A stretch of 64,000 nucleotides of DNA, taken from Megalonaias nervosa. Taxonomy: Eukaryota > Mollusca > Bivalvia > Unionida > Unionidae. Shown here in pieces: positions 46,500 through 63,305 of the stretch. Below the pieces are notes generated by a model. That model worked only from the letters and a program-made list of their open reading frames with translations, was not told where the DNA came from and did not search any database. The stretch lies in the NCBI GenBank assembly GCA_016617855.1, contig JAECUM010031583.1, forward strand, positions 1-64,000. The letters are read 5' to 3'. Positions within the stretch are counted from its first letter, which is position 1. Every line of letters starts with the position of its first letter. Made by a program: the position numbers and the translations under genes.

Positions 46500-46945
46500 G
46501 TACTGATTATACGACACCTTTTACTAGATACATAATTGCTTATTATAATGACACCGTTTCTAAATAGATAAGTGTTTATTGCAACGACACCCTTTCTAAA
46601 TAGATAAGTGTTTATTGCGACGACACAGTTTATTCATAGATATATGTGGATTAAAACAACATTGTTTTTGCATAGATAAGTGTTTATTGCTACAAACCGT
46701 TTCTAAATAGATATGTGCTTATTACAACACCTTTTCTACATAGATAGGCTCTTATTAGAACGACACCGATTTTACATTGATAAATGCTGATTACAACGAC
46801 ACCGCTTACTAGATAGTGCTTTTTACAACTACGCCGTATACCAGATGGATAAATTGCTGATTACAACAGCATCTTTTCTACATGGATAGGTGCTTATTAC
46901 AATGATAGTGTTTGCCAGATAGATAGGTGCTTATTCATAAAGTAA
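46500..46945. repeat. Degenerate minisatellite, about 45-50-bp unit
   Basis: Around nine diverged copies of a unit with CTAAATAGATAAGTGTTTAT, TGCAACGACACC and variants. Confidence 0.7.
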
Positions 46946-49616
46946 GTCGATACTTTAAAGAATTTTTAAAAAGTATTGTGTTTTGATAAGGGCGTGTTTT
47001 CAAATTTCAGTAAAAGGAGGAAAGCAACCATATTACTCTTAAGTAAATGCTACTTTTTGGTTTGTGATAAAATATCAAGGTAGAAAACAAAGGTATACCA
47101 AACAGAAAATGAAACGATCAAATGTTTCAAGTGGGTAATTTTCCGAGGACTTGGACATTTCAGTCTCCTTTCTTTTTTTCTTTTTTTTTGTGCCTGGTAT
47201 AGATAATTTGTCGAACGTAAGCATTCCCCTGTAAGTTTAAATTTGAAAGATTTGTTTTCGATTTGATTTTTTAAATTATATTTCATTGAATTAAACGGAC
47301 TCGTGAGTTATTGCTACATTATCCTCTTCGACGACTGTTAAGAAATACGAACATGAATTTTGTTAACTTAAATGTCCTGATAAAGTGTAATTGTTTTATT
47401 TACTTATAATCTGATGTAACTAATTAGTGTTGGAAAGTACAAATTCTAAAATTTCTGCAGATAAAAGTGCAGATAGAAAGTTGATTTATTGTAATTCCAG
47501 ATGCACTTAATGTTGACATCCACAAAGTCCGGATGCTCAATATGTTGACTCCCAACATCATTCAATATGCCATATAAAAGCAATTCATGATCCTGTAATA
47601 ATATGCAATGTTACTTAATTTACCCTAATTATAACGTAATTTGATTTATTATCTAGTGTCCCTTGATTTCTACTCCCTATGCTTCGTTACATGTGTATAC
47701 CTAACATAATACACATTAGATACAATTTATATAAATTTATTGTATATTCCACATTAATGTATTGATTCTGGCTAACATTTTACTGGCATGTACGTATGCA
47801 AGGAAGAAACTAAGTGTTTGATTTATACGGCACCAAAGCTCGGTAAATTACAAAAGGCTGATCGATTGAGCTGTAGAAATTGAATTCACTCTGTTGATTA
47901 CCATTGGTTAGCGAAGTTTGAACGACATGTCCTATGCAATATTGTCAAAAAGCTTCCAACACGCCAACAACTCTCTCAAATATTAAGCGAATTATTTAAC
48001 ATATTGGAGTCAGTGCACATTACATTTGACAATGTTGTTTTCCTGACGACTTATTTAAATCGTAACAATTGGTTTGAAATTAAAACTTCATATTTGGATT
48101 ATCTCTGTTGTATCCTGGATTAACTAACTGTGTTGTATCTGGATTATATGTGTTGTAACCTATACGACCGTAAAATATAATTAATTTGCAGATTTATACA
48201 GGATCGATAGCGCGCTCACTTTGTTCTTCTGCTGGTCTATATTCGAACTCTTGACCAATACATGCAAGGACGAGTGGCAGCTGTTTAATGTAAGTTAATC
48301 TTATCGTTCCTTTTTTTTTAAATTTTTTTTTCGGAGATACATTTTTCCACCATAAAGGTCACTTGTTGCCACCATTGCTAAAGTGGGACCAAAATATGCG
48401 TTAGTCTGTGTTTGTGGTAGGGACTGTTTAGTGATATTTCTTTGAATGAAAAGACATACTCTTCGTGTTGGTGATATTGACACCTCTCCAGATTATCAGA
48501 TTATCAAAAAGGAATTTAAACAAGATTCAATCTCAATCTAAGTGTGATAAAATGTAATGGCTTGCACAAGTTCGGTTACATCTCTTTATTAGACAGAGAC
48601 GTGTTTCTGCGGTATCCAGTCCATTTACTATTTGAAACAAGTTCACACAGGGAATTAGTACAGTATCTGGATGAATATAAATAATTAAGCAAGAAGACAT
48701 CACAGATTATTTCAGAGTTATGTAACACTTTCAATATAACAATCTCAACATTGCCAGTAAGAAGCGAAATGAGATTTGAAACATTTCCCCAATTCAGTTC
48801 TTCAGGCGCCAGCAGGTCTTGTCTGAAAGCAAATGCACACGTCTCCGACCCAATGTAGTTTAAAGAAGAAAAAAAATCATCTGACAAAAGAAAATGGGAA
48901 TTGTATAATGGATTAATACGTCACAATATGAAAAAGAAGTCCAAACGTAATGTAAAACAGGCAAGTACATTTTCAAATGAAGTAGATTTACATACCATGT
49001 GGGGATTGTTCTCATTAATGAAAACTATGCTTCTCCAGGATATGAAGACTTTATGGAGACTTTAATTTATATACTATGGAACATTGTTGTTCCTTCGTGT
49101 AAAACATTTCGTGAAAATGACTGCTGATGTCATGTTTTTTTCCCTTATTTATTCCCCCGTCATTTCAGCTGGTCATGGAAAAGAGAGCCAAGGGTGAGTG
49201 TCGCCTTCTGCAGCCCCCAACAATAAAACAAATGCAAACTCTTTAGTTTATATATAGTTTATTAATAGTTTAGAGAATAATAACTAGACCAATGTATTTT
49301 AATTTAAAAATGTCCGCATATGTAAGTAAAATGCAAAGTAAAAGAACATGATCCACGAAATGTATCCCTCTTCAGCCGGCTTGGCGCCTCAGGCGGTCGC
49401 CATATTGCCCTCCGTTTAAGACGGTCCTGGATACATCCTTCAATGCTAAAATTGATAAAAGTACATTGACTGAAAAATATACAATTTATCTCGCCGTGCC
49501 TTTCTAATATTTTCCCCAACAGTTTCAGACTGTGGAGCACTATCCATTTGTGAAATGTACTGTTGTACATACAAGCTGAGTGGAATAGTGTTTAACGATA
49601 AAGAACCGAACGTTTA
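46946..49616. other. Intergenic DNA
   Basis: No gene or repeat family recognised. Short frames around 48576-48887 and 49304-49570 have no supporting motifs. Confidence 0.45.
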
Positions 49617-49770
49617 TTTTGTCTCACTTTGCACTGAGACTCAGAGAACAGTCATTTTGTCTCATTTTTGCATTAAGACTCACAGAACTGCCATTGTTTC
49701 TCATTTTTTGCATTGAGACTCACAGAACAGTCTTTTTGTCTCATTTATGTATTGAGACTCACAGAAGCTA
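49617..49770. repeat. Short tandem repeat, about 36-bp unit
   Basis: Four to five copies of TTTTGTCTCATTTTTGCATT followed by GAGACTCACAGAACAGTC. Confidence 0.8.
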
Positions 49771-50514
49771 CATCAGCCGTTGTACTATACATAAAAAGAA
49801 AAAAACAAACAAAACCAAATCACAAACCAAAGGTTCTTTTGTTTCTGTTTCAACACAAGGAAATCAATGATGAAAATAGTGTTAACAGTTTAAACGTGAA
49901 ATTAGCCATATTCTGGTCTGTGAATTTGTAATGTACTCAAGGCTTAAAATGCAATATGAAAATATGTTTATATAAAGCGAGAAAGACAGACAGATAAACA
50001 GCCAGATAGGTACATCGGTCAACCATCATGAAAGACCGCTTGACTACAGACTTACAGACGGATAGATAAATTGGTTTACATGTTAAGTCATGTACAGTTA
50101 ACAAAGGATCTGTTCAAATAATTGTTAGCTGTGACTGACATGGAGTTTTTCCAACTGGGAACGTTTGGTACCATCCAAATGCTGTCGAGTCTCATTGAGT
50201 TGTACAAAAATCAATTAAATTGCTCCTCGAGCTGCATTTCCAAAGTTTTCGGTAATGAAAGCGCTCTTCTGGTAAGAAGAGGGAAATATAGTCAAACAAA
50301 GTTTAATCGATTAATGCGAAACCCTTTACCATCAATCAGCTGGTGCAATATTTAGAACAACAACACTTATTAAGATTTCTTCGGAGAAGAAAAAATATCA
50401 TGGGCAAATTAAAATCAAATGTGTTGCAATATTGTATAATGTCCAACCAATCTTCATATTTTTCTTTCCAAACAGCTTTGGAGCGCAAGAGATAGAATTA
50501 AACAACCCTAAAAC

Positions 50515-50635
50515 ATACTTGTAGGCTGATATAGACATATATTAAAACAGACGGATAGACAAACCATCTCAGCGACTGACATAAGGATATATATTAAAAC
50601 AGATGGATAGACAAACCATCTCAACGACTGAAAAC
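50515..50635. repeat. Two-copy direct repeat, about 55-bp unit
   Basis: ATATATTAAAACAGACGGAT followed by AGACAAACCATCTCAGCGAC is repeated once with few changes. Confidence 0.75.
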
Positions 50636-50755
50636 AGATATATATCAGGAAGACTTTGTATGTGAGACTTGTAGATCGTAAAAACCTCCAGCTGAACGAG
50701 AGGGTTAAGAAATAGGCCCAGTCGTTAGAAATGAGGTTGTTAGAGGTTGTAATCA

Positions 50756-52875
50756 TTGTAATTTTGATCCAGTTACTTGTAAACCTCAGTCACACGTAGG
50801 CATATCGTTTGACATTCACGCATCAGTCTATGTCGCTGTCTTTTCCACGGTAACGTCAACTTGTTCATTTGAAGGACGATCAGGTAATGTCTTCTTACAA
50901 TGTTTAATGATAAATTCATACGCCTATGCCATTGTGTCTCGTTTTGTAAAGATGAACAAATTAACAATACGACTTTTTAAAAAAGTTTAATGAATAAAAT
51001 AATAAATTACAGTTTCAATTATTGTTGAACTTTAACTATTTACCCTGTGCAAAATACGAAATTGTGGAGTGGAACCCATAAAATACATAACTCTGTAAAA
51101 CCTGTTATGCTGAATTATGGATTGACGTTTCTTTTACAGCTGAAAGTAACGTCGATCATTTGCTTTTCTTTCTTTTTTGTTTTTCTTCTTTTGTTTTGAA
51201 CTTAGCTCTTAATGGATGAGCCAGATCGGTAATAGACTTGCAAACTGTTAAATGCTTTTGCAGGAATTTTATCTTTTGAAAATTCAAAACAGTTGAGCTA
51301 CTTTTAGATTTTATAGTCTTAATAAAACCACCCACTGCACCGATAGAGGATTTTATTTTGGATCGTAGGAAACGAAATGAGTCCTAATTTTTGGCAGTTC
51401 TAGTCGCACAGATTAAATCTCATGTTGAGGACATACGCGCAAGAAGTGTGAACTCTTTTGAAAAGGAGGTAGGGTAACCGTAAGGGCTTATGGCCACTGT
51501 ATAATAAATAATATTTTTACAACTATCTCATTTCCGGATGATGCAGTCACTAAGATGCCCCTGCTTGGAGAGTGTATGCATACAAGACGTCTTGTTGCGG
51601 TCTGGCAGGTCTGGCAGGTGGAAGACTGTGTCTCGTGATTAGGAGGTCGTGTACAGCGGGGTGGTCATGGCGGGTGCAATGGCGCTGACGATAGTCTTTT
51701 TCCTGACATCGTGTGTCTCATTTGAATTAGTCTGTCATTCACTCCCTTTGAGAGATTTGTGATCTTGCTAACAAGTTGTGATTTGATGGCAAACCAAACA
51801 CCAGCTTCACATCGCTCTTCTTTTGGGGCCACTCCAGAAGAAGGTGTAGCTCATTTGGTTCAGTGAAAGCGACCAAATGCCCTGCGCTGCCTGTGTGCAT
51901 GTTTGCAGTTGCAGTTCCCGGGATATCCACACTTACTGCTTTGCTGCTCGCCCATCACCACATGACTTTAAGGAAACATCTGCTGGCAGAGGAGAATAGT
52001 GTTATGAACTACGCATGAGTTGGATTGAAGTGAGGGAAAGCTGCGCAGAGTAACCCTCACTCTCTCGTCTAATTCTGTCTCAATTCAGTTGCAAGATAGT
52101 GTCGAGACGTCTGGATACATTTATAGATGCAATGGATGACTATCAGTTGTTACTGCTTCTGAGATGATGCCATGCTCTGTCTAAACAGTTTTTGCCATCT
52201 CCTTTCTAAGCCAGGAGATAAACATATCTGTTCGGTCCCCTAATCAACAAGAAAGGATTACCACAGGGAACCAGGTGTAGCTGTACACTCTGAGTCAACA
52301 GCCACTGGTAGTGCCGTCTACTGTTACTTACGGTAGCAGGCGATGCATGACCTGACCAGACCCTTTGATGTTCTAGGTCGAAATTCGTTCATAGATAAAG
52401 CAATGTGATTATGGAGTATAACACGTTATATTCGTTCTAGTGTTTTGTTTATTTACTGAAGTGTATCAAATCGATATAAACTAAGATCACTTATAATGAT
52501 ACGTCTAAAGTAAATATGTATGAGGGAAGGAAACAAAAACGCTTCTGCAATGAGTTCAAAGTTTTTGTTACGACAAATTATATATCACACATATTTGTTT
52601 TAAACAAAATTAATCATTTAGACGCTCCAATCCATCCACCATAATGGTTATGTTCAAGAAACGTATATCTGACCTTGCGTGTTCATGCGGTTTTTTTGGG
52701 GTTTTTTTGTTTTGTTTTTTTTTTTTAAAAAAAAGCTTGTCCAGCTGGGGATGAATTTTTACCGAAAAAGATGTCAATTTTCTCGTTGGGTGTCTATAAA
52801 TGGCATTGAATACAGTGCGTTTGTTTGAATAAAGGATTTAGTGTATTTGTGTTTGGCAGATATTGATCTCGTCTT
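50756..52875. other. Intergenic DNA
   Basis: No gene recognised. The frame at 51739-51930 (minus) has no family signal. Confidence 0.45.
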
Positions 52876-53165
52876 TTCGGACCGCTCCGGTGGCCTAAGT
52901 GGTTAGAACGTCCGCCTAGAATGCGGGAGGTCGCGGGTTCTAACCCTGGCCGAGTGATACCAAAGACTTTTAAAATTGGAACCAGCAGCTGCTTCGCTTG
53001 GCGCTCAGCTTTAAATGTAAGTGTTAGGACTGGTCGGCCTCGTTTCAGGATAATGTGATTGGGTGGGATTGATGCTACATGTCTGCGGCATGATGACCCA
53101 GTGCTGGACATCACTATCAACTGACACACTGGAGACATCATAGCTATATGACTGAAAATTTTTTA
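52876..53165 (+). repeat. tRNA-derived SINE, plus-strand copy
   Basis: Head CCGCTCCGGTGGCCTAAGTGG with box A TGGCCTAAGTGGTTAGAACG and box B CGCGGGTTCTAACCCTGG, then a body (GGACTGGTCGGCC, ATAATGTGATTGGGTGGG, CAACTGACACACTGGAGACA) and an A/T-rich tail TGACTGAAAATTTTTTAAAA. The same sequence recurs inverted at 57072-57345. The 115-codon minus-strand frame across it is an antisense SINE artefact. Confidence 0.85.
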
Positions 53166-53289
53166 AAATGCTACGTAAAAAATAACACACATCTCATCTT
53201 TTCAGGTCATACATTATTGATGAAGTGGTGATGACAAATATACATGTTTTCAAAGGCTTCTTTTCCAGAAACTTTCGTGTTAAGCAAGT

Positions 53290-53580
53290 TGTATGATTAA
53301 ATTAGGGATATGGAGAAAGTTAAGTAAGAGTTCTAAAATTAAATTAGGGATATGGAGAAAGTTAAGTAAGAGTTGAATGATTAAATTAGGGATATGGAGA
53401 AAGTAAGAGTTCTTTAATATAAGAGTTCTGTAATTAAATTAGGAATATGGAGAAAGTTAAGAGTTCTATAATTAAATTAGGAATATGGAGAAAGTTAAAG
53501 TAAAAGTTTTATAATTAAATTAGGGATATGGGGAAAGTGAAGTATGAGTTCTATCATTAAATTTGGGATATGGAGTAAGT
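53290..53580. repeat. Tandem repeat, about 40-bp unit
   Basis: Seven to eight copies of AATTAAATTAGGGATATGGA followed by GAAAGTTAAGTAAGAGTTCT with small length changes. Confidence 0.88.
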
Positions 53581-57071
<3,491 letters not shown>

Positions 57072-57345
57072 TTCAGTCATGTAGCTACAATGTCTGCAGT
57101 GTGGCAGTTTATAGGATGTCTAGTACAGGGGCATCATGCCGCGAATATGTAGTACGATGTCCTACCCAGTCACATTATCCTGATATCAAGCCGACCAGTC
57201 CTAACACTAACCTCTTAATGCTGAGCGCCTAGCGAGACAGTTGTTAGTAATATTTGTATAAGTCTTTAGTATGTCTTACCCGGGGTTCAAACCCGCAACC
57301 TCCCGCAAGGTCTCTTGAACGGAGATTAGCAGAACTCTGGCTACA
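57072..57345 (-). repeat. tRNA-derived SINE, minus-strand copy
   Basis: Reverse complement of the SINE at 52876-53165: box B appears as CCGGGGTTCAAACCCGCAACC on the plus strand, and the body as CAGTCACATTATCCTGATAT and AAGCCGACCAGTCCTAACAC. More diverged, with an indel near the head. Confidence 0.82.
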
Positions 57346-59094
57346 CTAATTGTTCCTATGCAAATGTTTTCAAAGGCGAATATACAGGAGGTGTTTATCT
57401 ATAGGCATGATAAATGAACGGCCTTGGCATAGTAATGGAGCTATATTACAATAGATCTTTTTCAAGAAAGAACTCACCAGCTTTGAGTATTGACTACTTG
57501 ATAAAAATATGATTCACAAATCCAGTTGATAACAAATATGATAAACTGACAACTTCATTAAAAGAGAAACGATTTTATGCTTGATATTACAATAAAAACA
57601 ACATAACAACATATTTACTTATACTTACATACATGACAATTACTTATGCAGCAACTACTGTTTCAGAACGAGATGGCTTTTACAAGTGCGACATATTTAT
57701 GAATAAGGTCAGAAATGGAATGACTGCAGATGGTGACAAGAAAGAAAGCATAATGTTTAATGTTTGAATCCCAACTCAAAAGTAAAAATCACACCAATTC
57801 ACAATTGCACGCTGCGCATCACCAACTATAGTACAAGTCATACAGGTCATGCATACGCATTTACTCATCTTCAATTCAACATAAATTGTTGTTTAAAATT
57901 TAACAGTAATTTTGTTTAAACACAGTCTATTCAATCCTAGTTATTGAATGATCAGCACCTTAACTGTGATCAAGAAAATTCCAGAAGAAAATTATCGATC
58001 GCTATAGACTTTTACAACGGTGGTCAGGTACTAAACTGGATAAAAGAAAGAGCACGTCGAGCCTAATAATGACAGTATAGGGTAGTACGAATTTGTTGAA
58101 CAAGATGCGTAGCTTTCGTTGTGACATCATAACTCTCGACATTAAATCCAGATTGTACTGGATAACACCTTTTGGTTGATCTTATCCAAAAATGTCCACG
58201 TACCTTAACATTGATTTTGTCTCATTTACTTCTCGGGGAGTATAAATAATGACCTTCCAAAGGAATATGGGCGTATGCGGATCAAAATAAAGTTAACAAT
58301 TGTCATTTAAAGGTATGTAGAATCAAATTCTTAAAAACATGAGGCTCGTTACTGAAATAATCAGCGATGAACACATACATGACCTGTATGACTTTAACAT
58401 GATACGTTGTTAGGATTCAATAGTCAGAGAACTATGCAGTTTTCTGCTAAATCTGATTCAGTTTGTGTGTTTCGAAACCTAAACTTTTGCACATTTATCT
58501 CAAGGTGATCAGTAGCACAGAACATAATATAATCGTTATTATTTATGTTTACCAGAGTGTTTGCCTGTAAAAAGAAAAAAACGTTTATTACGGAGACAGT
58601 CTTTTCATATAAAGTTAATAGCTATTAACAAATACAATCATTAGCAGATAGACTATCACCATCTAAGAAGAAGACGGAAAAGTGATTATCTTGACGGCAT
58701 GCTTTCTTAGAGGTGATGGTGTCTAATTTCCCTCTTAGCACAATGTCAATAACGGATGGGAAAAATCCTGAGCTAAGCGTCACTAAACGAAGCCTTACCA
58801 ATCTGCCAGATCTAGAACAAACAAATTATGCGGTCAAGAGTCGGTTTGTACTAAGAGGTATCGACAATCATATACGCAAAACTGCAGAGGAAGAAATTCA
58901 ATGATTTCCGAAATAGGAAAGAAAATGTAGATAAGAATTTAACATATTAAACAGAGTGTTGCTCAAAGAGCTAAACAATTTCAAAGCTACAAATTTTTTA
59001 TTAAAAAAAATCAACAACATAATAACAGAGAAAGAAGACAAATATTTTGATGCACATGAATTATTAAGACAGGATAAATACTTTATCTATTGCT
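57346..59094. other. Intergenic DNA
   Basis: No confident gene. The 63-codon frame at 58713-58904 could be a remnant 5' part of the retroelement that follows, but nothing identifies it. Confidence 0.4.
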
Positions 59095-59535
59095 GTTCAA
59101 GAGCAAAGACCAGTAAAAAGAAGAACAGATGTTTTCCTAATGGAGACCTTGAGAAAGGCGACCAGGAAAGAGAAGAACAGATGTTTTCCTGAATGGAGAC
59201 TTTAACAAATGCGACCAGGAAAGAGAAGAGTAGATGTTCTTCTGAATGGAAACTTTGAGAAAGGCTACCAGTAAATAGAACAGCAGACGTTATCCTGAAT
59301 GAGACCTTGAGAAAGGCGACCAGTAAATAGAACAGCAGACGTTCTCCTGAATGAGACCTTGACAAAGGCGACCAGGAAAGAGAAGAACAGATGTTTTCCT
59401 GAACGAAAACCTTGAGAAAGGCGACCAGTAAATAGAACAGCAGATGTTATCCTGAATGAGACCTTGAGAAAGTCGACCAGGAAAGACAAAAGCAGATGTT
59501 TTACTGAATGGAGACGCTGACAAAGGCGACCCTGG
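59095..59535. repeat. 52/53-bp minisatellite
   Basis: Eight units of the type GAAAGAGAAGAACAGATGTT, TTCCTGAATGGAGACC, TTGAGAAAGGCGACCAG. Two unit subtypes (GAAAGAG and TAAATAG) alternate. It directly precedes the endonuclease part of the decayed LINE. Confidence 0.9.
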
Positions 59536-59569
59536 CGGGAGCCAAATCACAACAACTGAAACATATCAC

Positions 59570-62330
59570 AATATGGTGAGTATTTTAAGTGACTGTGCAA
59601 CTCTTGTGGAGATTTTAATGCTCACAGCAAATAATTGATGTAGTCTCTTGAATAGGAGAGGGAAAAACTTTGAAAAGTGGGGCACTCAGGCCAACCTATT
59701 AGTGTTAAACACTCGTTGACATACTAAAAAAATCCAGAAAACGGAACACTCAGCAATTGACCTAACAATATGTACACCCAAAACAGCAGACGTTGCTGAT
59801 TGGGAATTAGATCAATCAAGTACGCTAGGAAGTGATCACTTTCCAGTATTCATCACCCTCAATATATCAAGCACATATTGATTAAACAATCAATATTACA
59901 AAATGGAGATATGATAAATCAAACTGGTAAGCATTTCGATCCATCTGTGATGGTATGGCCTATGGCCAGCATACGACGACGATATAGACAAATTCAACAA
60001 AACATCGTTGAAGAACTGTCTTTGGCGTCTCAACAAAGCATATCCAAAAAAGGGGGAGAAGTGTAAACAAACTGTCCCATCGTGGAATGACAAATTTGAA
60101 CAGGTAATTAAGAAAAATAAACAAGCCCTTAACAAATTCAAACACACTTAGCAAGCACATGACGTTTTAAAATATAAAGAAAAGGAAAAAAAAAAAACAA
60201 AAAAAAAACAAAAAACAAAACTGGAAGGAATACTGCTCGTCGTTAAACTTTAAAACGAACACAAAACAAGTATGGGCAAAAATTAAATCAATAAAGGGAA
60301 AATCAACCTTCTCTATCCCAAAAATCCCAAGCACTGTAACAAATAAAGATAAAAATAAATAAATTAGCAGCACACATTGCAGAGATGATCAGCAATTCCA
60401 ATTATACTACCATGTTCCAAAATCACCGGAAAGATGTGGAACAAATATAACCCAACCCCCCCATTGCTCGCTGATAAAGGAGCACAGATAAGTCCCCTAA
60501 ATATAGATTTCACCATTCATGAATAGAAAAAAGCTATTAGCCAGAAAAAAGTCCACCTCACCTGGGGAGAATAAACTAGGATATGAGATGTATAAGAATC
60601 ACCAGGAATAAAAACAACTGGTGATTTTTGGATTAGCTGAGTGCGATCTGAAGATCGGGAGAAATTCCATTAAATTGGAAAATTCATGTCCCGAAACATA
60701 GTTGGGATCCAGCAGATGTAAACACATACAGACCAATGTCACTTAAAGACAATATCACTTGTGATAATATATACAAAATAATGGAGACAACGATAAATGC
60801 TAGACTAAAGCAACATTTAAATAGTAATCAATTATTATCAAAGCTGATTCCGCAATAGCTAGAAAAGTGAACACACCAAAACTAAAAACATGCAGCGACT
60901 ATGGATGTCAGGCCTATGCCTCTTCAAGCCCAGCTCTGTTTTAAAAAAAAAACCTCGACAGCATCCAGTAGTATCAAGCTGTCGCTCAAGAGCAGACCCA
61001 AAGAAGAGCTACAAGTCATAGTAGGAAAGCTATCACTAAATAATAGACGAGAAGAACTCCTCTTTAGATATGGTACCGGAATATCAATTCATGTCGTACC
61101 CTATCAGGTCTGTCATCGAAAGATGCAATATGCCTTTCAAACATAAATTAGTTCCGGACATACCACTGAGAAAATGATCCATGAGTTGATAAAAGAGCTC
61201 GGGATCACAAACATCAAGCAGAACAGAAAAACTCTGTCGTTTTTCCCATGTATATGCAAACCACCCGCCAAAAAACCAAACAAAAACAACTATTAGAAAT
61301 TACGGCAAATACACACTCCGTTATAGACGGGAGGTACCGAGGATTTACTAAAATATATATACAGATGGTTTCAAATTATCTGACACATGACGAACTACAG
61401 CAGCAGTCATGATTCCGGAGGAGAGTATCACGCCGCGGGGGGGGGGGGGACTTCCCGATTGTTGCTCCATTTTTATACTGTGGAATTATGAGCAATCAAT
61501 GAAGCTTTAAAATGGATTCATGGATTCATAACATAAAGACACAAAAAGCAGTCATCATTAGCGACTCTCAGCGTGCTGCTCTCCCTAGAATCCGGTAACT
61601 CCTCTAGAAGGGAGACTCGTAAAAGAGGTATACCTTAATCTTAAAAACTTGGAATCAAGCAACTGTACGGTGGAATTCGTGTGGGTTTCTGCCCACATAG
61701 ACATTCCGGGAAAACTTTGAATCAAGCAACTGTACGGTGGAATTCATATGGGTTTCTGCCCACATAGACATTCCGGGAACGAAAGGGCCTATGAAGAAGC
61801 AAAATTAAAACTTAACAATATCGTTCAATTGGATTACAGCTCCAGGAAACATAGGGCAAAATAAGGCAAACAATTAACGATAAATAGCAAAGGGAATGGG
61901 ACAACAGTGAGAAAGGAGGCACCATGCAAAAGCAAATCTGCACAAATGCAAAAGTCCTCAAAATAGCAAACCCCAAGGAAACTAAATTAATAACACAATT
62001 AAAGACTGGAAAAACGTTATTGGCTTGCAGTTTCTGGTGGTTAATTCCAAATAATATAACCATGGGCACTAACTGTCCATATTATCCCTTCCCAAAAAGC
62101 CTGCAACATGTCAGTAATGAATGTCCTCAATACAACACTCGAAGGTAAAAATTCCAATGTAATCAGGAAAAGTTAAAGCTTGTTTAGCCTACCCATAATT
62201 CATGCAGACAGGAAGTAACAATATTGATTCGGTATTGAATAATATCCTGAGCTATTTGACTGAAATAGGAAAAGAGACAAGATACCATCCCTCCAACGCA
62301 TTAACTAAAAGTAAACAATGCACTCAAAAT
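59570..62330 (+). pseudogene. Decayed non-LTR retrotransposon (endonuclease, RT, RNase H)
   Basis: Readable only in pieces with many stops and shifts. Endonuclease: GDFNAHSQ near 59605, AIDLTICTPKTADVADWELD and LGSDHFPVFITLN near 59750-59870. RT beginning: KKSTSPGENKLGYEMYK near 60545-60600, then YIQNNGDN-type palm start around 60760-60830. RNase H: YTDGFKLSD near 61355, SDSQ near 61560 and VEFVWVSAHIDIPGNERAYE near 61670-61790. The order APE, RT, RNase H points to a Jockey/I-type LINE. A 66-bp direct duplication lies within the RNase H region (61650-61780). Confidence 0.75.
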
Positions 62331-62427
62331 TAAAAGCAAATCTCACTAGTCCAGGCTGGAGGAGCGGGAGTGGGCGGATCCAACGAAGAGGGGAACGTGG
62401 GCTGGGTCATTAGGAATGCGCATATGC

Positions 62428-62623
62428 AGCAGCAGAGAGGGTGGACCCTACAACTATTTTGGCTTAATTATATAGACCTTATTTTTTGAAATTAATGGTT
62501 CTTACGAAGGTTGAAAAAAAAGTTTTTGTCTTAATAATAAAAACTTCTCTAATTGACCAGATTTTTTCTGATTTTTTCACGTGCTGGTCACTTAATTTTT
62601 TGTCGTCCACCCTCTCTGCTGCT
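62428..62623. repeat. Terminal palindrome of element 3
   Basis: Left arm AGCAGCAGAGAGGGTGGAC, right arm GTCCACCCTCTCTGCTGCT, about 196 bp apart end to end, AG...CT termini. The ATPase stop lies 7 bp inside. The second arm is the same size and place as the inner arms of the element 1 and 2 termini. Confidence 0.75.
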
Positions 62624-62630
62624 ATGGTTT

Positions 62631-63293
62631 TTATCCAAAAATTGTATCAAGTCCGTTACGATATCTTGACCTAGGATCATGTAAATTTATTGTTACAAAA
62701 CCAAAGGGAGCAGCTTGTGCTTTTGAAAAGAAATTTTTAAATTTGTTCATGTCCATGTCCCCAGAACACCAAGTATAATAAATATTTTGCAGCGTATGAT
62801 TATCTACGTCATTAAACACAACTAAAATGTTACAGTTATCTCTGATCACTTTTGGAATTTGTGTATAACGCTGTGTAACATAAATCACGTCTGTGTTTTT
62901 ATGTCTACCTCGTGAAAATATTCTAGCTGGATTTGATTGTTTGTCCAGCATGACATCATCATACACTACTAAATTATTAATGAATCCATCTAGATCATCT
63001 ACGGATGGCGCTTCATCGATATCAGTAATAAAGTCTATGACATTGTCTTCATGTAACGATTTTGCGTTTTCATTAAAATCTTTAAGTACTTCGTAACATC
63101 GCTGATCATCTACAGATGGCGCTATCAAATACAATTTATCCCACTTCAGCCATCGCATTATTAGATTAAGCAGTAATTGCGTCTTCCCACTTCCAGATGG
63201 GCCTTCTATAATCATTCTGATATAATTCGGAAGCGCTGGATGGTGCTTTACTGGTTCTTGTTTTCGTGTCGCAGAAAAGTCAATTATATCCAT
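62631..63293 (-). CDS. FtsK/HerA-type genome-packaging ATPase
   Basis: Intact 220-codon frame. Walker A GPSGSGKT at residues 31-38, Walker B LVVYDDV at about 108-114, and the conserved VIYVTQRYTQIPKVIRDNCN with VVFND that characterises Maverick/adenovirus-like packaging ATPases. It would drive DNA into capsids. The stop is adjacent to the terminal palindrome, and the gene is divergent from the next one with only 12 bp between start codons. In element 2 the ATPase is internal and plus-strand, so the arrangement is rearranged. Confidence 0.93.
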   Translation of the reverse strand: MDIIDFSATRKQEPVKHHPALPNYIRMIIEGPSGSGKTQLLLNLIMRWLKWDKLYLIAPSVDDQRCYEVLKDFNENAKSLHEDNVIDFITDIDEAPSVDDLDGFINNLVVYDDVMLDKQSNPARIFSRGRHKNTDVIYVTQRYTQIPKVIRDNCNILVVFNDVDNHTLQNIYYTWCSGDMDMNKFKNFFSKAQAAPFGFVTINLHDPRSRYRNGLDTIFG

Positions 63294-63305
63294 ATAATAA
63301 ATAAT
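63294..63305. promoter_or_regulatory. 12-bp divergent intergenic region
   Basis: Two start codons on opposite strands (63293 minus, 63306 plus) are separated by an AT-only stretch (ATATAATAAATA). Transcription signals must overlap the coding regions or sit in this stretch. Confidence 0.45.

Noticed and set aside
52880..52955. Possible tRNA gene
   Set aside because: It is the head of a SINE present in a second, inverted copy at 57072-57345.
52794..53141. 115-codon minus-strand ORF
   Set aside because: It runs antisense through a tRNA-derived SINE and owes its openness to that repeat.
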